From contig NZ_SELO01000008.1 in assembly GCF_004146235.1 (NCBI RefSeq), positions 1 to 64,000 of the forward strand: DNA of 64,000 nt, written 5' to 3'. How positions within the stretch are numbered: position 1 is the stretch's first letter; the number at the start of each line of letters is the position of its first letter. A model generated the notes under the pieces. That model was given only the letters and a program-made list of their open reading frames with translations, had not been told where the DNA came from and did not search any database. Origin of the DNA: Tropicimonas sp. IMCC6043. GTDB taxonomy: Bacteria > Pseudomonadota > Alphaproteobacteria > Rhodobacterales > Rhodobacteraceae. Of the stretch, positions 1 to 11,957 are shown one piece after another. Position numbers and translations under genes: made by a program.

Positions 1-219
1 TGTCCGAAGCTCCATCGCAGGCAAGCCGAGCGAAAACTTTCCGACCCAAAGCCCGAACGACATCAGATCAGCCCAAGATCAGGACACGAACACGGCTCGA
101 TGCCCCGCCCGATGAATATGGCGGGGTTAGATGATCCCGTTTGGGCTCTGGGCGCGGCGGCCTTCGGCCGTTGCTCCGCGCCATGCGACTCGACTCCGGC
201 CGACCACGGGATAAAATGA

Positions 220-234
220 GAACATAACATGAAC
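220..234 (+). promoter_or_regulatory. LexA (SOS) box upstream of imuB
   Basis: On the complementary strand these bases read GTTC-ATGTTAT-GTTC, an exact match to the alphaproteobacterial LexA operator GTTC-N7-GTTC. It ends 23 bases before the imuB start codon, a position where bound LexA would block transcription. Seen directly; the consensus is established for Rhodobacter and Rhizobium. It supports DNA-damage induction of imuB. Confidence 0.85.
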
Positions 235-257
235 AAACTGCCGCCCCGAATCGCCCC

Positions 258-1934
258 ATGCCCTCCCGACGGATCCTGTCCCTCTGGTTTCCCCGCCTCG
301 CGGCCGAGCGCCTGCTGCGCCGCGAGGGGGCTGCGCTTGCCGGGCCCTTCGCGGTGGTTCGAGACGCCGGCAACATGCAGCTCCTGCAATCGCTCTCGGT
401 CGAGGCGTCTGAGGCCGGGCTGGTGCCAGGCCAGCCGCTACGCGACGCGCAGGCGATGTGCCCCGGCCTCGTCACCCGGCTCTCCAACCCGCAGGCCGAG
501 GCCGCCTTCCTGACCATCCTGCGCCGCTGGGCGGGAAAGTTCTCGCCCTGGGTGGCCGAGAATGGCGCGGCCTCGCTCCTCGTCGATCTGACCGGCTGTG
601 CGCATCTCTTCGGCGGCGAGGCGGCGCTGCTGGCGCAGGCGGAGGCCGATTGCGCCGATCTCGGCATCACCGCGCGCGGCGGCATCGCCGACACGGTGGG
701 GGCGGCCTGGGCCCTGGCGCGCTATGCCGGGCGGGACGCCGCGCCCGTCCGCTCGGGCGACGCGATCGACCAGGAGGCGCGGGCGACGCGCTCGCGGGCG
801 GCGAAGCGGCGGCACTGGGAGCGCGGCGGGGCGCCGCCGCGGACCGAGGCGGGGGCGGATGTCGCCCGGATCGCGCTGCCGGGTCAGACGCGCACCGCGC
901 TCGCGCCCCTCCCCGTGGCGGCGCTGCGCCTCTCGCCCGAGACGGTGACACAGCTCACCCGGCTCGGCCTCAGGCGGATCGACGAGCTTGCCGGCCAGCC
1001 CCGCGCCGGGCTCGCGCGGCGCTTCGGGCAGGAGCTGGTCCTCAGGCTCGACCAGGCGCTCGGGCTGGTGCCCGAACCGGTCTCGCCGGCCCGCCCGCCG
1101 GACCATTTCGCCGTCCGCCTCACCCTGCCCGAGCCGATCGGGCTGGAGGAGGATGTCCGCGCCGGGCTCGACCGGCTACTGCCGGCGCTAGCCGAGCGGC
1201 TCCGGGCGCGTGGGCGCGGGGCGCGGCGGGTGCGGCTGCAGGCCTTCCGCTGCGATCACACGATGCAGCCGGTGGAGGTCGGCCTCGCCCGGCCCTCGGC
1301 CGATCCCGAGCGGCTGCGCCCGCTCCTGGCGATGAAGCTCGGCGAGATCGAGGCCGGGCCGGGGATCGACGTCCTGCGCCTCGAGGCGCATGTGACCGAG
1401 CCGGTCCACCCCACCCAGCACCGCGGCCATCTCGGCGCGGCGGCCGAGGGCATGGCGCGGCGGGGGCGGGCCGGTGCCGGCGTGGCGCTCGACGACCTGA
1501 TCGGCCGGCTCGGTGCGCGGGTCGGACTGGAATCGATCACGCGGCTCGCCCCGGCCGACAGCCATATCCCGGAGAAGACGACGAAGGTCCTCGCTGCCGC
1601 CTGGTCGGAACCGGCGCGGGACTGGCCCGCGGCGCCGCCCCGCCCGCGCCCGCTGGTGCTCTTCCGCCCCGAGCCGGTGCATGTGGCCGAGCCACCCGGC
1701 CGGCCCGTCCGCCCGCCTGCGCGCTTCCGCTGGCGACGGCGCGACTTCGCCCTCGCCAGCGCCACCGGCCCGGAGAGGATTGCGCCGGAATGGTGGCTCG
1801 ACGATCCCGAATGGCGCTCGGGCACTCGGGACTACTGGCGCGTGGAAACAGCGGGCGGCGAACGGCTCTGGCTCTTCTACGCCCATGGCGGGGCGCTGTC
1901 GGCGGGCTGGTTCTGCCAGGGGAGCTTTGCATGA
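258..1934 (+). CDS. imuB: ImuB, Y-family polymerase-like translesion synthesis accessory protein
   Basis: ImuB is a catalytically inactive Y-family (DinB-like) polymerase homologue that bridges the beta clamp, ImuA and the error-prone polymerase DnaE2 during SOS mutagenesis. The 558-residue product has the family opening SLWFPRLAAERLL (about residues 8-20), without the acidic residues of active Y polymerases, and the central signature LLVDLTGCAHLFGG. A helix-hairpin-helix stretch (LTRLGLRRIDELAG) lies near the middle, and the C-terminal tail is long and arginine/proline-rich. An Arg/Ala-rich stretch around residues 170-200 looks like a linker. The ATG at 258 sits just downstream of the LexA box and I see no strong ribosome-binding site. 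The usual partners imuA and dnaE2 are not next to it: the preceding 219 bases do not encode an ImuA tail, and the 3' side holds an IS remnant. Confidence 0.9.
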   Translation: MPSRRILSLWFPRLAAERLLRREGAALAGPFAVVRDAGNMQLLQSLSVEASEAGLVPGQPLRDAQAMCPGLVTRLSNPQAEAAFLTILRRWAGKFSPWVAENGAASLLVDLTGCAHLFGGEAALLAQAEADCADLGITARGGIADTVGAAWALARYAGRDAAPVRSGDAIDQEARATRSRAAKRRHWERGGAPPRTEAGADVARIALPGQTRTALAPLPVAALRLSPETVTQLTRLGLRRIDELAGQPRAGLARRFGQELVLRLDQALGLVPEPVSPARPPDHFAVRLTLPEPIGLEEDVRAGLDRLLPALAERLRARGRGARRVRLQAFRCDHTMQPVEVGLARPSADPERLRPLLAMKLGEIEAGPGIDVLRLEAHVTEPVHPTQHRGHLGAAAEGMARRGRAGAGVALDDLIGRLGARVGLESITRLAPADSHIPEKTTKVLAAAWSEPARDWPAAPPRPRPLVLFRPEPVHVAEPPGRPVRPPARFRWRRRDFALASATGPERIAPEWWLDDPEWRSGTRDYWRVETAGGERLWLFYAHGGALSAGWFCQGSFA

Positions 1935-2100
1935 CGCGGACTGTGCTGGATCCGTTCGGTCATCAACCAGACTTTGGCCTTGAGCCGAAATAGGCCGGAT
2001 CCGGGTGCGGAGCCGCGCCACCGACGGACCGCGGCGCGGCAATCCGACAGTGGGACGGGGCACTTAATCGGGAGGAATCCGAAATACCTCAACGCGACGC

Positions 2101-2250
2101 GCCGGCTTCATGGCCGCCTACAACTTCGCACGCCGCCTCAAGACGCTCAGCGGTCTTACGCCCTACGAATACATCTGCAAGATCTGAACTTCAGAGACAG
2201 ACAGATTCATCGTCGATCCGATCCACCAGATGCTGGGACTAAACACCTAG
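2101..2250 (+). mobile_element. IS481-family transposase, C-terminal remnant with in-frame stop
   Basis: The plus strand encodes MAAYNFARRLKTLSGL, TPYEYICKI, a stop (TGA, 2185-2187), then TSETDRFIVDPIHQ and LGLNT ending in TAG at 2248-2250. This is the characteristic C-terminus of IS481-family transposases. The internal TGA stands where the family has Trp (TGG). Only about 50 codons survive; the rest of the element and its left end are absent, so it is dead. Its final TAG overlaps the stop codon of alkB on the other strand (2247-2249). It separates imuB from alkB, and an insertion/deletion here may explain why dnaE2 does not follow imuB. Family assigned from memory of the conserved tail. Confidence 0.8.
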
Positions 2251-2870
2251 CGGGCTACCCGCAGCGTCAGGTTGATCCGCCCGCCCTCCGGCAGGAGCGT
2301 CGAGGAGCCGGGCCGGATCCGGTCGATCCCGTGAAATACCAGCCGCGCCGCGCCCCCCATCACCAGCACGTCGCCCGACCTGAGCCAGACCGACTCGGTC
2401 TTGCCGCCGCGCGTCAGGTTGCCGATGCGGAAGAGCGCGTCGTCGCCAAGCGAGATCGACACCACCGGCTGATCGAAATCGGCCTCGTCCCGGTCCTGGT
2501 GCATCCCCATCCGCGCGGTCTCGGCGTAAAAATTGACGAGGCAGGAATCGGGCGCCCGCGCGCCCGGTGCCACCCGCGCCCAGACCGCGCGCACCGATTC
2601 GGGGATCGGCGGCCATTGCCCGCCTTCGGGGTGCGTCTCCTGGTAGCGATAGCCCCGCCGGTCGCTCACCCAGCCGACCGCGCCGGCCGAGGTCATCCGC
2701 ACCGACATCTGCTGTCCGCGCGACGTCACGGGCCGGAAGAACGGCGCATCACGCGCCACATCGCGCAGATCGTCGACGATCCGGACCTGTTCCCCGGGCG
2801 AAAGCAGACCCTGGAAAAGCGCCACGCCGCGGATCGTCACAGTCGGTTTCGCTTCCAATTTCTTCACCAT
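2247..2870 (-). CDS. alkB: AlkB-like Fe(II)/2-oxoglutarate dioxygenase
   Basis: AlkB enzymes oxidatively demethylate 1-methyladenine and 3-methylcytosine in DNA or RNA, using Fe(II) and 2-oxoglutarate. The 207-residue product has the HxD iron ligands in MGMHQDRDEADFDQPVVS, the distal histidine in RLVFHGIDRI, and the C-terminal arginines that bind 2-oxoglutarate (INLTLRVAR). Length fits the family. I chose the ATG at 2870 (MVKKLEAK); an ATG at 2894 would add eight residues. It is divergent from dnaK and its stop codon abuts an IS481 remnant. Next to imuB this makes a small DNA-damage island, but I see no LexA box for alkB. Confidence 0.88.
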   Translation of the reverse strand: MVKKLEAKPTVTIRGVALFQGLLSPGEQVRIVDDLRDVARDAPFFRPVTSRGQQMSVRMTSAGAVGWVSDRRGYRYQETHPEGGQWPPIPESVRAVWARVAPGARAPDSCLVNFYAETARMGMHQDRDEADFDQPVVSISLGDDALFRIGNLTRGGKTESVWLRSGDVLVMGGAARLVFHGIDRIRPGSSTLLPEGGRINLTLRVAR

Positions 2871-2899
2871 TTTTGCTTCATATCGGCCGCGCATCCCGG

Positions 2900-2929
2900 C
2901 TTGCAGGGGTGCCGATGCACTCCTATATA
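2900..2929 (+). promoter_or_regulatory. candidate dnaK promoter (heat-shock/sigma70-like)
   Basis: CTTGCA (2900-2905) is followed after 16 bases by CCTATATA (2922-2929). CTTG with a C-rich, AT-ending -10 resembles the alphaproteobacterial sigma-32 pattern, and TATATA would also suit sigma-70. It lies about 110 bases before the dnaK start, in the gap divergent from alkB. Pattern match only. Confidence 0.4.
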
Positions 2930-3040
2930 CGCCGGGATGCTCGGCCGGGCAGCCAATCCGGCCGGATAAACCGGGATTGGGGCGCGGGAGCCTGATAAGG
3001 GCCCGAGCCCCGCAACATCGCCAAGAGAGGTAGAAAGCAC

Positions 3041-4954
3041 ATGGCCAAAGTCATCGGTATCGACCTCGGTACGACCAACAGCTGCGTCGCCATCATGGAC
3101 GGGTCGCAGCCTCGCGTGATCGAGAATGCGGAAGGCGCGCGCACGACCCCGTCGGTCGTCGCCTTCACCGAGAGCGAACGTCTCGTCGGCCAGCCCGCCA
3201 AGCGGCAGGCCGTCACCAACCCCGAGAACACCATCTTCGCCGTCAAGCGCCTGATCGGCCGCCGCGAGGATGACCCGGCAGTCGCGAAGGACCGCAAGAT
3301 CGTCCCCTACACGATCGTGGACGGCGGCAACGGCGACGCCTGGGTCCAGGCCCGCGGCGAGAAATATTCGCCCAGCCAGATTTCCGCCTTCATCCTGCAG
3401 AAGATGAAGGAGACCGCCGAATCCTATCTCGGCGAGGATGTGACGCAGGCCGTCATCACCGTTCCCGCCTATTTCAACGACGCACAACGTCAGGCCACCA
3501 AGGACGCCGGCAAGATCGCCGGCCTCGAAGTCCTCCGGATCATCAACGAGCCGACCGCGGCGGCGCTGGCCTATGGCCTCGACAAGGAAGAGAGCAAGAC
3601 GATCGCCGTCTACGACCTCGGCGGCGGCACTTTCGACGTGACCATCCTCGAGATCGACGAGGGCCTCTTTGAAGTCAAATCCACCAACGGGGACACCTTC
3701 CTCGGTGGCGAGGACTTCGACATGCGGATCGTCCAGTATCTCGCCGACGAGTTCAAGAAAGAGCACGGCATCGACCTGACCAAGGACAAGATGGCGTTGC
3801 AGCGCCTGAAGGAAGCCGCGGAGAAGGCCAAGATCGAGCTCAGCTCGAGCCAGCAGACCGAGATCAACCAGCCCTTCATCTCCATGGACCCCAATGGCGG
3901 AACGCCGCTGCACATGGTGATGAAGCTCTCCCGTGCCAAGCTCGAAAGCCTCGTGGGCGACCTGATCAAGAAGTCGATCAAGCCCTGCCAGGCCGCGCTG
4001 AAGGATGCCGGCGTGACGGTGGACCAGATCGACGAGGTCGTTCTCGTGGGCGGCATGACGCGCATGCCCAAGGTCATCGAGGAAGTCACCAAGTTCTTCG
4101 GCAAGGAGCCGCACAAGGGTGTGAACCCCGACGAGGTTGTCGCCGCCGGCGCCGCCATTCAGGCCGGTGTGCTGCAAGGTGACGTCAAGGACGTCGTCCT
4201 TCTCGACGTGACGCCGCTGTCGCTCGGTATCGAGACGCTGGGCGGCGTGTTCACCCGGCTGATCGACCGTAACACCACGATCCCGACCAAGAAGAGCCAG
4301 ATCTTCTCGACCGCCGAGGACAACCAGAACGCGGTGACGATCCGGGTCTTCCAGGGCGAGCGCGAAATGGCACAGGACAACAAGCTCCTCGGCCAGTTCA
4401 ACCTCGAGGACATCCCGCCGGCGCCGCGCGGCATGCCGCAGATCGAAGTGACCTTCGACATCGACGCCAACGGCATCGTCGCCGTCTCGGCCAAGGACAA
4501 GGGCACCGGCAAGGAGCAGAAGATCACCATCCAGGCTTCCGGCGGCCTCTCGGACGACGAGATCGACCAGATGGTCAAGGACGCCGAGGCCAATGCCGAG
4601 GCCGACAAGGAGCGCAAGGAACTGGTCGAGGCCAAGAACCAGGGCGAGAGCCTGCTCCATTCGACCAAGAAGTCGATCGAGGAGCATTCCGACAAGGTCG
4701 ACCCGTCGACCGTCGAGGCGATCGAGCTGGCCATGGGCCCGCTCGAGGAGGCCCTGGAAGGCGAGGATCTGGGCAAGATCCGGTCCGGCATCCAGAACCT
4801 GACCGAAGCCGCGATGAAGCTCGGCGAAGCCATCTACAAGGCCGAGCAGGAGAAGGCCGGCGAGTCCGCCCCGGACGGCGAGGATGAACCCAGCGGTGTC
4901 GACGAGGACATCGTGGATGCCGATTTCGAGGATCTCGGCGACGACAAACGCTGA
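3041..4954 (+). CDS. dnaK: Hsp70 chaperone DnaK
   Basis: DnaK is the ATP-dependent cytoplasmic Hsp70 that binds exposed hydrophobic peptides, with DnaJ and GrpE as co-chaperones. The 637-residue protein starts with the classical phosphate-binding signature [13 protein letters not shown]. It carries [14 protein letters not shown] near residue 195 and [13 protein letters not shown] near 335, then the beta-sandwich substrate domain ([16 protein letters not shown]) and an acidic C-terminal tail ending near [13 protein letters not shown] ribosome-binding site (GAGAGG) precedes the ATG. dnaJ follows after 73 bases with a hairpin between, the standard dnaK-dnaJ operon. Confidence 0.98.
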   Translation: MAKVIGIDLGTTNSCVAIMDGSQPRVIENAEGARTTPSVVAFTESERLVGQPAKRQAVTNPENTIFAVKRLIGRREDDPAVAKDRKIVPYTIVDGGNGDAWVQARGEKYSPSQISAFILQKMKETAESYLGEDVTQAVITVPAYFNDAQRQATKDAGKIAGLEVLRIINEPTAAALAYGLDKEESKTIAVYDLGGGTFDVTILEIDEGLFEVKSTNGDTFLGGEDFDMRIVQYLADEFKKEHGIDLTKDKMALQRLKEAAEKAKIELSSSQQTEINQPFISMDPNGGTPLHMVMKLSRAKLESLVGDLIKKSIKPCQAALKDAGVTVDQIDEVVLVGGMTRMPKVIEEVTKFFGKEPHKGVNPDEVVAAGAAIQAGVLQGDVKDVVLLDVTPLSLGIETLGGVFTRLIDRNTTIPTKKSQIFSTAEDNQNAVTIRVFQGEREMAQDNKLLGQFNLEDIPPAPRGMPQIEVTFDIDANGIVAVSAKDKGTGKEQKITIQASGGLSDDEIDQMVKDAEANAEADKERKELVEAKNQGESLLHSTKKSIEEHSDKVDPSTVEAIELAMGPLEEALEGEDLGKIRSGIQNLTEAAMKLGEAIYKAEQEKAGESAPDGEDEPSGVDEDIVDADFEDLGDDKR

Positions 4955-4975
4955 ACCGCGCAATACCTCCAGGGG

Positions 4976-4999
4976 GCCGGTCCGGGCAACCGGGCCGGC
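4976..4999 (+). other. intercistronic hairpin between dnaK and dnaJ
   Basis: A ten-base stem (GCCGGTCCGG / CCGGGCCGGC, one G-U pair) closes on a GCAA loop of the GNRA tetraloop class. No T-tract follows, so it is not a classical terminator. In this position such hairpins commonly stabilise the upstream mRNA 3' end or lower expression of the downstream gene; that role is inferred. Confidence 0.7.
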
Positions 5000-5027
5000 T
5001 CCCGCGTTGGAGGCAAGGGGATGATTG

Positions 5028-6173
5028 ATGGCAAAACGTGACTATTACGAGGTTCTGGGTGTTGCGCGCGGAGCCTCGGAACAGGAAATCAAGAAGGCCT
5101 ACCGCAAGAAGGCCCGCGAACTCCATCCCGATTCCAATTCCCACAAGCCGGATGCCGAGGCCCAGTTCAAGGAAGTGAACGAGGCCTATGACTGCCTGAA
5201 GGACCCCGAAAAGAAGGCGGCCTATGACCGCTTCGGGCACGCCGCTTTCGAAGGTGGAATGGGCGGCGGGCGGCGACCCGGCGGTTTCCACGGCCAGGGC
5301 GACTTCGCATCGACCTTCTCCGACGTCTTCGACGATCTCTTCGGCGATTTCATGGGCGGTCAGCGCGGCGGTGGCCGCCAGCGTGCCGCGCGCGGCTCGG
5401 ACCTGCGTTACAATCTCAGGGTCACCCTCGAGGAGGCCTACGGCGGCGTCCAGAAGACGATCAACGTTCCCACCTCGGTGGCCTGCGCGGCCTGTTCGGG
5501 CACTGGTGCTGAAGGCGGCGCCGAGCCGGTCTCCTGCCCGACCTGTTCGGGCATGGGAAAGGTGCGCGCGCAACAGGGCTTCTTTACCGTCGAGCGCACC
5601 TGCCCGACCTGCTCGGGCCTCGGGCAGATCATCAAGAACCCCTGCCAGACCTGCCACGGTGCCGGCCGTGTCGAGAAGGAACGCTCGCTCTCGGTCAACA
5701 TCCCGGCCGGGGTCGAGACTGGCACGCGCATCCGGCTCGCCGGCGAGGGAGACGCGGGGACCCGTGGCGGGCCCTCGGGCGATCTTTACATCTTCATCGA
5801 GGTGGCCGAGCACGAGATCTTCAAGCGCGACGCACAGCACCTCTTCTGCCAGGTGCCGGTGAGCGTCGCCTCCGCCGCGCTCGGCGGCGAGATCGAGGTG
5901 CCGTCCATCGACGGTGGCCGCTCGCGTGTGAAGGTCCCGGCGGGCTCGCAGACCGGCAAGCAGATGCGCCTGCGCGGCAAGGGCATGCCGGCGCTTCGCG
6001 GCGGCGGCCAGGGCGACATGTTCATCGAGCTGGTGGTCGAGACGCCGGTCAACCTCACCGCGAAGCAGAAGGAACTGCTGCGCGAGTTCGATGCGCTGAG
6101 CGCCGAGAACAACCCGCAATCGTCGAACTTCTTCACCAAGGTGAAGAATTTCTGGGACGAGATGAAGGGCTGA
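5028..6173 (+). CDS. dnaJ: Hsp40 co-chaperone DnaJ
   Basis: DnaJ delivers substrates to DnaK and stimulates its ATPase. The 381-residue protein has the J domain with HPD at residues 33-35, a Gly/Phe-rich linker ([18 protein letters not shown]) and four zinc-binding CxxCxGxG repeats ([32 protein letters not shown]). The two C-terminal substrate-binding beta domains follow. I start at ATG 5028 ([11 protein letters not shown]); an in-frame TTG at 5025 is not needed, and AAGGGG at 5015-5020 is well spaced. It ends convergently with the next gene, only 15 bases away. Confidence 0.98.
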   Translation: MAKRDYYEVLGVARGASEQEIKKAYRKKARELHPDSNSHKPDAEAQFKEVNEAYDCLKDPEKKAAYDRFGHAAFEGGMGGGRRPGGFHGQGDFASTFSDVFDDLFGDFMGGQRGGGRQRAARGSDLRYNLRVTLEEAYGGVQKTINVPTSVACAACSGTGAEGGAEPVSCPTCSGMGKVRAQQGFFTVERTCPTCSGLGQIIKNPCQTCHGAGRVEKERSLSVNIPAGVETGTRIRLAGEGDAGTRGGPSGDLYIFIEVAEHEIFKRDAQHLFCQVPVSVASAALGGEIEVPSIDGGRSRVKVPAGSQTGKQMRLRGKGMPALRGGGQGDMFIELVVETPVNLTAKQKELLREFDALSAENNPQSSNFFTKVKNFWDEMKG

Positions 6174-6188
6174 GCTGGGCGCGGCGGC

Positions 6189-7748
6189 TCACCTGACCCA
6201 GACTTCGACGCGCCGGTTGGCCTGACGACCGCGCTCGCTGTCGTCGCAGGCCAACGGCAGCGCCTCGCCAAACCCGACCGCCTTCAGCCCGACGCGACTC
6301 CAATCGGCGCCGGCCGACGCGCTGCGGAGCGCCTCGGCAACCGCCTCGGCCCGCTCCAGCGACAGCGCCCGGTTCGCATCGGCGGGCCCCAGCCCGTCGG
6401 AAAATCCCGCCAGCACGATCTGCCTGTCGTCATAGAGACCGACGCCGATATCGCGCACCAGCCTGTCGAGATTACCCTCCGACTGTGCGTCGAGCTGCAC
6501 CGAGCCGTTGCGGAACCGAAATGTCGCCGTGAGCCGTCCGGCGCCGGACATCGCCGCGACGAGTTCCCTGAGATCGGCCAGGTCCACTTCCTCGCCCGCC
6601 GCCGCAATGGCGTTGGCGAGCCGCTCGCCCTGGGCCGCGAGCGGGATCTCCACCGGCACCTGGTCGACATAGCCCGCGCGCCGCACCGCCATCTCCGCTG
6701 TCGGCGTCGAGAGCCAGTCGAGGAACTCGCGCGCGATTAGCGGCAGGCGCCGCGGCGGCACGTAGAGATAGAGCGGCAGGGCCAGCGGATAATCCTCTGC
6801 CTTCAGCGCCTCGGGCGTCACGGTGATCTGCCGCCCGCAGCGACCCACAAGGGCCAGCGGCCGCACCGCGCGCAGGTCGGAAAAGCGGGCGAGGCCAAGA
6901 GCTTCGGGATTGCGGGCGACCGACTCGACGAGGCCCGCGCCGGATTCGTGTCGCACCAGCCACGCAGGCCGCCCCTCGCCGCCGCGTCCGGACGGTGGCA
7001 GGACCTGCTCAAGACTGCCGTCGGGCGTGGTTTCGTGGAGGTCGATGGTGACGCCGGCAGGACCGCCGAGGACGGCCCAGTCCTGCAAGCGTCCTGCGCG
7101 GATCGCAACGAGTTGCTCGATGGAGATGCCGCGGACCGGGTTTCGCATCGCCACGACCGGCACAAGCGCGTCAAGCGCGATGATCCGCGCCCGCCGCGGC
7201 CCTGCGAGATCGCCAATCCCGGCCGCGCGCCCGGCAGCAACCTCGGCGTCGGTGGCGGCACGATTGGCCATCGCGAGGTCGGCGCGGTCTGCGGCGAGAT
7301 CGGCGAGCCCCGCTGCGCTGTCGCTGAGCGAGAGGTGGAACCGGGCCACGAGCCGGTCCTCGGTCGGGTCGATCAGGTGATAGGAGAGGTTGGCGGCGTC
7401 CTCAGGGACGCGGCGCGCCAGCAGCGCGCTGCGTGCGGCGAACGTCTCGATCAGCGCCGGTAACAGCAGCCGGCCCATCGTTGCGTCGCCGGAAAGGCGG
7501 ATGTCGGCGACCGGGTTCATCAGGTCCGGACAGCCAGGCCCCTCGCAGCGCACCCCCTCGGCGTCGACCGTCAGGATGCCGAACTCGGTCTGCAGGCGAT
7601 AGAATTCGCCGTCGAAACCGATCATCGTGCCCTCAAGGCTGATCGATCCGTCGCGCGATGTCAGGAAGGCGTCCTGGGCGGCCACCGGGCCCGCCCCGAT
7701 TGCAAGGAGTGCTGCGAGGGCCGCCGCGCGGATTGGTTTCATGCGCAT
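6189..7748 (-). CDS. secreted phosphate-type substrate-binding protein fused to an OmpA-like domain
   Basis: The 519-residue protein begins with a signal peptide (about residues 1-24, cleavage after VAAQ). The next ~360 residues look like a periplasmic PstS-type binding fold (for example VVAMRNPVRGISIEQLVAI, a conserved arrangement in phosphate-binding homologues). The last ~120 residues form an OmpA-like peptidoglycan-binding domain (FRFRNGSVQLDAQS, then IVLAGFSDGLGPADANRALS, ending RQANRRVEVWVR). The fusion would tether a solute-binding module to the cell wall. No ABC permease lies nearby, so a sensory or scavenging role rather than a complete transporter is likely. The ligand cannot be read from the sequence. 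Confidence 0.75.
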   Translation of the reverse strand: MRMKPIRAAALAALLAIGAGPVAAQDAFLTSRDGSISLEGTMIGFDGEFYRLQTEFGILTVDAEGVRCEGPGCPDLMNPVADIRLSGDATMGRLLLPALIETFAARSALLARRVPEDAANLSYHLIDPTEDRLVARFHLSLSDSAAGLADLAADRADLAMANRAATDAEVAAGRAAGIGDLAGPRRARIIALDALVPVVAMRNPVRGISIEQLVAIRAGRLQDWAVLGGPAGVTIDLHETTPDGSLEQVLPPSGRGGEGRPAWLVRHESGAGLVESVARNPEALGLARFSDLRAVRPLALVGRCGRQITVTPEALKAEDYPLALPLYLYVPPRRLPLIAREFLDWLSTPTAEMAVRRAGYVDQVPVEIPLAAQGERLANAIAAAGEEVDLADLRELVAAMSGAGRLTATFRFRNGSVQLDAQSEGNLDRLVRDIGVGLYDDRQIVLAGFSDGLGPADANRALSLERAEAVAEALRSASAGADWSRVGLKAVGFGEALPLACDDSERGRQANRRVEVWVR

Positions 7749-7864
7749 GTTGTTGGATTGGCCCGCCTCAGTCGGAGGCGATCTTCGTCGCTCCGCCGCG
7801 CGGATTCAACACGCAATATGTGCAGAAAGGGTCTCAGGCCGGACAGTCCGGCGCGCGCGTGGCT

Positions 7865-8092
7865 TCAGGCCTCCGGCAGGCTGAGCGCGTAGGTCTGCGT
7901 GGCCGGCGGGGTGAGGTCGCGCGAGGCCGGGTCAGTCGGCAGCTGCTGACCGGCTTGCACGAAACTGGCCGTCTTCGCCTCGCCGCCGCCGAAACGCGCC
8001 GCGATCGCCTCGGCATTCTGCATCACGTAGCCGGTCCCGAAAGCGACCAGGAAAACGAATCCGACCGTTCCAAAACGCCGCACAACTTGCAT
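7865..8092 (-). CDS. small membrane-anchored protein, unknown
   Basis: Not recognised. The 75-residue product starts MQVVRRFGTVGFVFLVAFGT, one N-terminal hydrophobic segment that could be an uncleaved anchor or signal, followed by a ~50-residue Ala/Thr/Pro-rich polar tail probably outside the cytoplasm. The ATG at 8092 is preceded by GGGGAGAA at good spacing, which decides this start over an upstream in-frame ATG at 8182. It lies between secA and the OmpA-fusion gene on the same strand. Confidence 0.55.
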   Translation of the reverse strand: MQVVRRFGTVGFVFLVAFGTGYVMQNAEAIAARFGGGEAKTASFVQAGQQLPTDPASRDLTPPATQTYALSLPEA

Positions 8093-8231
8093 CGTTCTAT
8101 TCTCCCCACAGTTTCCTGGGAGACGGAATATCGCGGGATTCGGGCGCGGCTGTGGCCGTACTGGGGCCGATTTCCGCCACATTCGGCGGGGCAGCGCACG
8201 TTCCCTGTCCCGAAGCCCTGTGACGTCCGGT

Positions 8232-10922
<2,691 letters not shown>

Positions 10923-11094
10923 ATCCGCTCCGCCTTGACGCTTTCGTGTGGAAGCACGCCTTGTCGGCCCCTCTGCGCAGCGTTACCAAGCATCAAACGA
11001 AGAGCCGCCCGTCTCCCGGACCCTCCGCGATGTAAGGGCGTGCCCTCAGAGTGTCAACGCCGCGCAAGGGCGCGGCCAGCGAGGAGCCGATTTA

Positions 11095-11946
11095 ATGCCG
11101 ATGACCAAGAAAACCTGGGGAGCCGGGCTGATTGCCCTTGCCTTGATCGCAAGCGTGCCGGCTCTGGCCGAGGAGGTGACGGCCGATACAGTCGTCGCGA
11201 CCGTCGGCGGGGTGGATATCACCGTCGGACATATGATCGTGGCGCGCCAGACGCTGCCGGCGCAATACCGGCAGATCGACGTGGCGACGCTCTGGGACGG
11301 CTTGCTCGACCAGCTGGTACAGCAGAACGCAATGGCGCAGTCGCTTGGCGACGGGGTGACGAAGGCCACCGAGCTTTCGATCGACAACGCGATCTCGGGC
11401 CTGCTGGCCGGCGAGGCGATCGGCAAGGTGGTGCAGGCGGCAGTGACGCCCGAGGCGCTGCAGGCGGCCTACGAGGCGCGGTTCGCCGATGCCGAGCCGT
11501 CGCTGGAATACAATGCCGCGCATATCCTCGTCGCCACCGAGGAAGAGGCACAGGCGCTGGTCGCAGAGCTTGAGGGCGGCGCCGATTTCGCGGAGCTGGC
11601 GAAAGAGAAATCCACCGGCCCGTCGGGTCCGAACGGCGGTGATCTCGGCTGGTTCGGCACGGGCATGATGGTGCCCGAGTTCGAGCAGGCCGTGATCGCG
11701 CTGGAGCCCGGCCAGGTTTCGGCGCCGGTGCAGACGCAGTTCGGCTGGCACGTCATCAAGCTGAACGAAACTCGTGCGGCCGAGGCGCCGCCGCTGGAGG
11801 AGGTCCGGGACGAACTCGCGGGCGAGCTCGAGGCCGCCGCGATCGACAAGGCGCTCGACGATGTCATGGCGGAGGCCGAGGTCACCCGTGCGGAGATCGA
11901 AATCGACCCCGCCGTGCTCGACAATCTCGACCTCGTCGCCGAGTGA
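11095..11946 (+). CDS. periplasmic parvulin-type peptidylprolyl isomerase
   Basis: PrsA/SurA-like foldase acting on exported proteins. The 283-residue product has a signal peptide (about residues 1-24, LIALALIASVPALAEE), a helical N-terminal region, and a rotamase domain around residues 138-235. That domain contains the hallmarks AAHILVATEEEA, GPSGPNGGDLGWFGTGMMVPEFE and FGWHVIKL. I chose ATG 11095, with GAGGAG eight bases upstream; the longer reading frame from 10948 has no such site. Divergent from secA and followed after 11 bases by argJ. Pairing with secA makes sense as an export and folding module. Confidence 0.9.
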   Translation: MPMTKKTWGAGLIALALIASVPALAEEVTADTVVATVGGVDITVGHMIVARQTLPAQYRQIDVATLWDGLLDQLVQQNAMAQSLGDGVTKATELSIDNAISGLLAGEAIGKVVQAAVTPEALQAAYEARFADAEPSLEYNAAHILVATEEEAQALVAELEGGADFAELAKEKSTGPSGPNGGDLGWFGTGMMVPEFEQAVIALEPGQVSAPVQTQFGWHVIKLNETRAAEAPPLEEVRDELAGELEAAAIDKALDDVMAEAEVTRAEIEIDPAVLDNLDLVAE

Positions 11947-11957
11947 CGGAGGCGTAG

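Noticed and set aside
1-219. Possible imuA C-terminus upstream of imuB.
   Set aside because: None of the three plus-strand frames resembles ImuA; one closes at 217-219 but its sequence is not family-like.
1931-1993. Short frame overlapping the imuB stop (ATGA) that could have been the start of dnaE2.
   Set aside because: It closes after 20 codons and does not match the conserved DnaE2 start.
2864-4963. 699-codon minus-strand frame antisense to dnaK, and similar long antisense frames over secA (8220-11573), infB (14116-16668), nusA (16757-19498), the dehydratase (20586-22436) and the reductase (42414-44582).
   Set aside because: They mirror highly GC-biased genes codon by codon, have no ribosome-binding sites, and show low-complexity Asp/His/Arg/Leu-rich translations. 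All are antisense shadows.
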